Below, one piece after another: positions 61,858-64,000 of a DNA stretch of 64,000 nucleotides. Made by a program: the position numbers and the translations under genes. Under the pieces are notes generated by a model, which worked only from the letters and a program-made list of their open reading frames with translations, was not told where the DNA came from and searched no databases. This DNA comes from Rattus norvegicus. Taxonomy: Eukaryota; Chordata; Mammalia; Rodentia; Muridae. The stretch covers positions 42,097,439 through 42,161,438 of the forward strand of contig NC_086034.1 of the NCBI RefSeq assembly GCF_036323735.1, in the 5' to 3' direction. Position 1 is the first letter of the stretch. Each line of letters opens with the position of its first letter.

Positions 61858-63707
61858 GAATTCGGTTAGTTTCCAATAGGCCGCAATAGTAATAAGTGGA
61901 CTGTTCGGGATATAGAAAAATTTTCACGAATAGAATCAAAATTTCTAGGCGAATTCAGTGAGTTCCCAAAGGGACATGCTTGTGTGAGTGTGCTTTTCAA
62001 TATGTAACAACATTTTAAGGAACGGACTCTAAGTATCATGGTGAATTCAGTAGGTTCCCAATAGGATTCGCATGTAATAAGCTTGTTATTCAAGATAGAG
62101 CAACGTTTTAAGGAACGGAAACACTGTTTCTCTGTGAATTCAGTTAGTTCCCAGTAGCAGGCTCTTGTAATATGCGTACTTCTAAAGATTTATCAAAATT
62201 TGGAGTGCCGAATCTGAGTAACATGGTGAATTCGGTTAGTTTCCAATAGGCCGCAGTAGTAATAAGTGGTCTGTTCGGGATATAGAAAAATTTTCACGAA
62301 TGGACTCAAAATTTCTAGGCGAATACAGTGAGTTCCCAATGGGACATGCTTGTATGAGTGTGCTTTTCAATATGTAACAACATTTTAAGGAACGGACTCT
62401 AAGTATCATGGTGAATTCAGTAGGTTCCCAATAGGATTCGCATGTAATAAGCTTGTTATTCAAGATAGAGCAACGTTTTAAGGAACGGAAACACTGATTC
62501 TCTGTGAATTCAGTTAGTTCCCAGTAGCAGGCTCTTGTAATATGCGTACTTCTAAAGATTTATCAAAATTTGGTGTGCCGAATCTGAGTAACATGGTGAA
62601 TTCGGTTAGTTCCCAATAGGCCGCAGTAGTAATAAGTGGACTGTTCGGGATATAGAAAAACATTCACGAATGGACTCAAAATTTCTAGGCGAATTCAGTG
62701 AGTTCCCAATGGGACATGCTTGTATGAGTGTGCTTTTCAATATGTAACAATATTTTACGGAACGGACTCTAAATATCATGGTGAATTCAGTAGGTTCCCA
62801 ATAGGATTCACATGTAATAAGCTTGTTATTCAAGATAGAGCAACGTTTTAAGGAACGGAAACACTGTTTCTCTGTGAATTCAGTTAGTTCCCAGTAGCAG
62901 GCTCTTGTAATATGCGTACTTCTAAAGATTTATCAAAATTTGGTGTGCCGAATCTGAGTAACATGGTGAATTCGGTTACTTTCCAATAGGCCGCAGTAGT
63001 AATAAGTGGACTGTTCGGGATATAGAAAAATTTTCACGAATGGACTCAAAATTTCTAGGCGAATACAGTGAGTTCCCAATGGGACATGCTTGTATGAGTG
63101 TACTTTTCAATATGTAACAACATTTTACGGAAAGGACTCTAAGTATCATGGTGAATTCAGAGGGTTCCCAATAGGATTCGCATGTAATAAGCTTGTTATT
63201 CAAGATAGAGCAACGTTTTAAGGAACGGAAACACTGTTTCTCTGTGAATTCAGTTAGTTCCCAGTAGCAGGCTCTTGTAATATGCGTACTTCTAAAGATT
63301 TATCAAAATTTGGAGTGCCGAATCTGAGTAACATGGTGAATTCGGTTAGTTTCCAATAGGCCGCAGTAGTAATAAGTGGACTGTTCGGGATATAGAAAAA
63401 TTTTCACGAATGGACTCAAAATTTCTAGGCGAATACAGTGAGTTCCCAATGGCACATGCTTGTATGAGTGTACTTTTCAATATGTAACAACATTTTAAGG
63501 AACGGACTCTAAGTATCATGGTGAATTCAGTAGGTTCCCAATAGGATTCGCATGTAATAAGCTTGTTATTCAAGATAGTGCAACGTTTTAAGGAACGGAA
63601 ACACTGATTCTCTGTGAATTCAGTTAGTTCCCAGTAGCAGGCTCTTGTAATATGCGTACTTCTAAAGATTTATCAAAATTTGGTGTGCCGAATCTGAGTA
63701 ACATTGT
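61858..63707 (+). repeat. T-W-Y-L-R unit (five monomers, 1850 bp)
   Basis: T ends GGAACGG and is followed by W (62228, with GTGTGCTTTT in place of GTGTACTTTT), then Y, L and R. L has a private CAGAGGGTTCCC near 63160. R shares AATGGCACATGC with the preceding unit, so Y-L-R was copied recently as a block. Confidence 0.92.
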
Positions 63708-64000
63708 GAATTCGGTTAGTTTCCAATAGGCCGCAATAGTAATAAGTGGACTGTTCGGGATATAGAAAAATTTTCACGAATAGAATCAAAATTTCTAGGC
63801 GAATTCAGTGAGTTCCCAAAGGGACGTGCTTGTGTGAGTGTGCTTTTCAATATGTAACAACATTTTAAGGAACGGACTCTAAGTATCATGGTGAATTCAG
63901 TAGGTTCCCAATAGGATTCGCATGTAATAAGCTTGTTATTCAAGATAGAGCAACGTTTTAAGGAACGGAAACACTGTTTCTCTGTGAATTCAGTTAGTTC
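63708..64000 (+). repeat. Partial T monomer at the right edge (293 bp)
   Basis: It holds complete s1, s2 and s3 and the first 15 bp of s4. It is T class with a private GGGACGTGC and ends s3 with GGAACGGAAAC, the form seen where T precedes W. Confidence 0.95.

Larger units (their letters stand above)
1..64000. repeat. 370-bp satellite DNA array spanning the whole window
   Basis: The GAATTCGG start of the s1 subunit recurs every 370 bp from 76 to 63708 in one orientation, with only four length exceptions. HindIII (AAGCTT) occurs once per monomer in s3. EcoRI (GAATTC) occurs at three or four subunit starts per monomer, because the s2 site is GAATAC in R, V and L classes. No unique sequence, transposon, telomere repeat or gene interrupts the array. 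Every monomer carries the same roughly 75-codon minus-strand frame over s3 to s1 unless a substitution or indel breaks it; I regard this as a by-product of the repeat. The organism is a eukaryote; the precise chromosomal location is not shown by the sequence. Confidence 0.99.

Noticed and set aside
824..63943. A minus-strand open frame of about 75 codons in almost every monomer
   Set aside because: It spans the s3, s2 and s1 subunits of a non-genic tandem repeat. It is broken by a stop in X monomers and in the first monomer and by frameshifts in P monomers. It has no recognisable domain, and changes are not biased to silent sites. The 85-codon form at 14880 is only the effect of a 1-bp deletion.
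1..64000. Telomeric repeats, transposon or retroelement insertions
   Set aside because: No TTTAGGG, TTAGGG or TTAGG tandem runs, no terminal repeats or target-site duplications, and no break in the 370-bp register.
1..64000. rRNA intergenic spacer or tRNA/5S gene cluster
   Set aside because: No tRNA A/B box arrangement, 5S-like internal control region or rRNA-like sequence seen; GC is low and uniform.
1..64000. Assembly artefact duplicating one read
   Set aside because: Units carry private substitutions and different whole-monomer rearrangements in an irregular order, which simple duplication would not give. Exact copy number still needs read support.

Overview
The whole window is one uninterrupted tandem satellite array, with no gene, RNA gene, mobile element or unique sequence that I can support. 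The unit is a 370-bp monomer. Counting from its s1 subunit (GAATTCGGTTAG), the window holds 172 complete monomers (76 to 63707), a 75-bp partial monomer on the left and a 293-bp partial on the right. All are in the same orientation. Four monomers are not 370 bp: 1186 and 2664 (368 bp), 14872 (369 bp) and 42621 (367 bp). GC of a hand-counted monomer is about 38%. This is eukaryotic satellite heterochromatin (centromeric, pericentromeric or subtelomeric). The species cannot be read from the sequence. The 370-bp length equals the reported length of the Cannabis sativa subtelomeric satellite CS-1, but that is a length match only.

Each monomer is a tetramer of diverged subunits of 93, 92, 93 and 92 bp (s1 to s4). 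Each subunit starts with GAATTC followed by a GTTCCCA-like block and carries a T-run near offset 64. The array therefore has three nested periods: about 92.5 bp, 370 bp and higher-order repeats (HORs) of several monomers.

Monomer classes used below, with diagnostic bases. T: GAATAGAATC, AAGGGACATG, often GGAAGGG. K: T-like with CAATATTTC and GTGCATTTC. X: AAGGGTCATG, usually preceded by CGTGGGCAG. Y: AAAAACATTCACG, ACAATATTTTACGG, CTCTAAATATC, GATTCACATG. L: GGTTACTTTCC and CGGAAAGGACTC. R: GAATACAGTG and TTTTAAGGAACGG. V: R-like with TTTTACGGAACGG. N: GAATAAAAATTTC and GGCGTATTC. W: R-like with AGTGGTCTG. P, Q and S occur only at the far left.

Layout. 1-1185: less homogeneous T-, X- and T-like monomers. 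1186-4141: a four-monomer HOR (P-Q-S-V, 1478 bp) present twice. 4142-4511: a single R-like linker. 4512-12651: HOR K-X-Y-L-R-N (2220 bp) with one shortened unit. 12652-16720: a transition zone with rearranged and hybrid monomers. 16721-56307: the main HOR T-Y-L-R-V-R (2220 bp), 18 units of which 10 have the full canonical order; the others lost or gained whole monomers. 56308-64000: a region where a new W monomer gives T-W and T-W-W units interleaved with T-Y-L-R units. Homologous units usually differ by only a few private substitutions. Deviations are whole-monomer gains or losses and in-register hybrids, as expected from unequal crossing-over and gene conversion.
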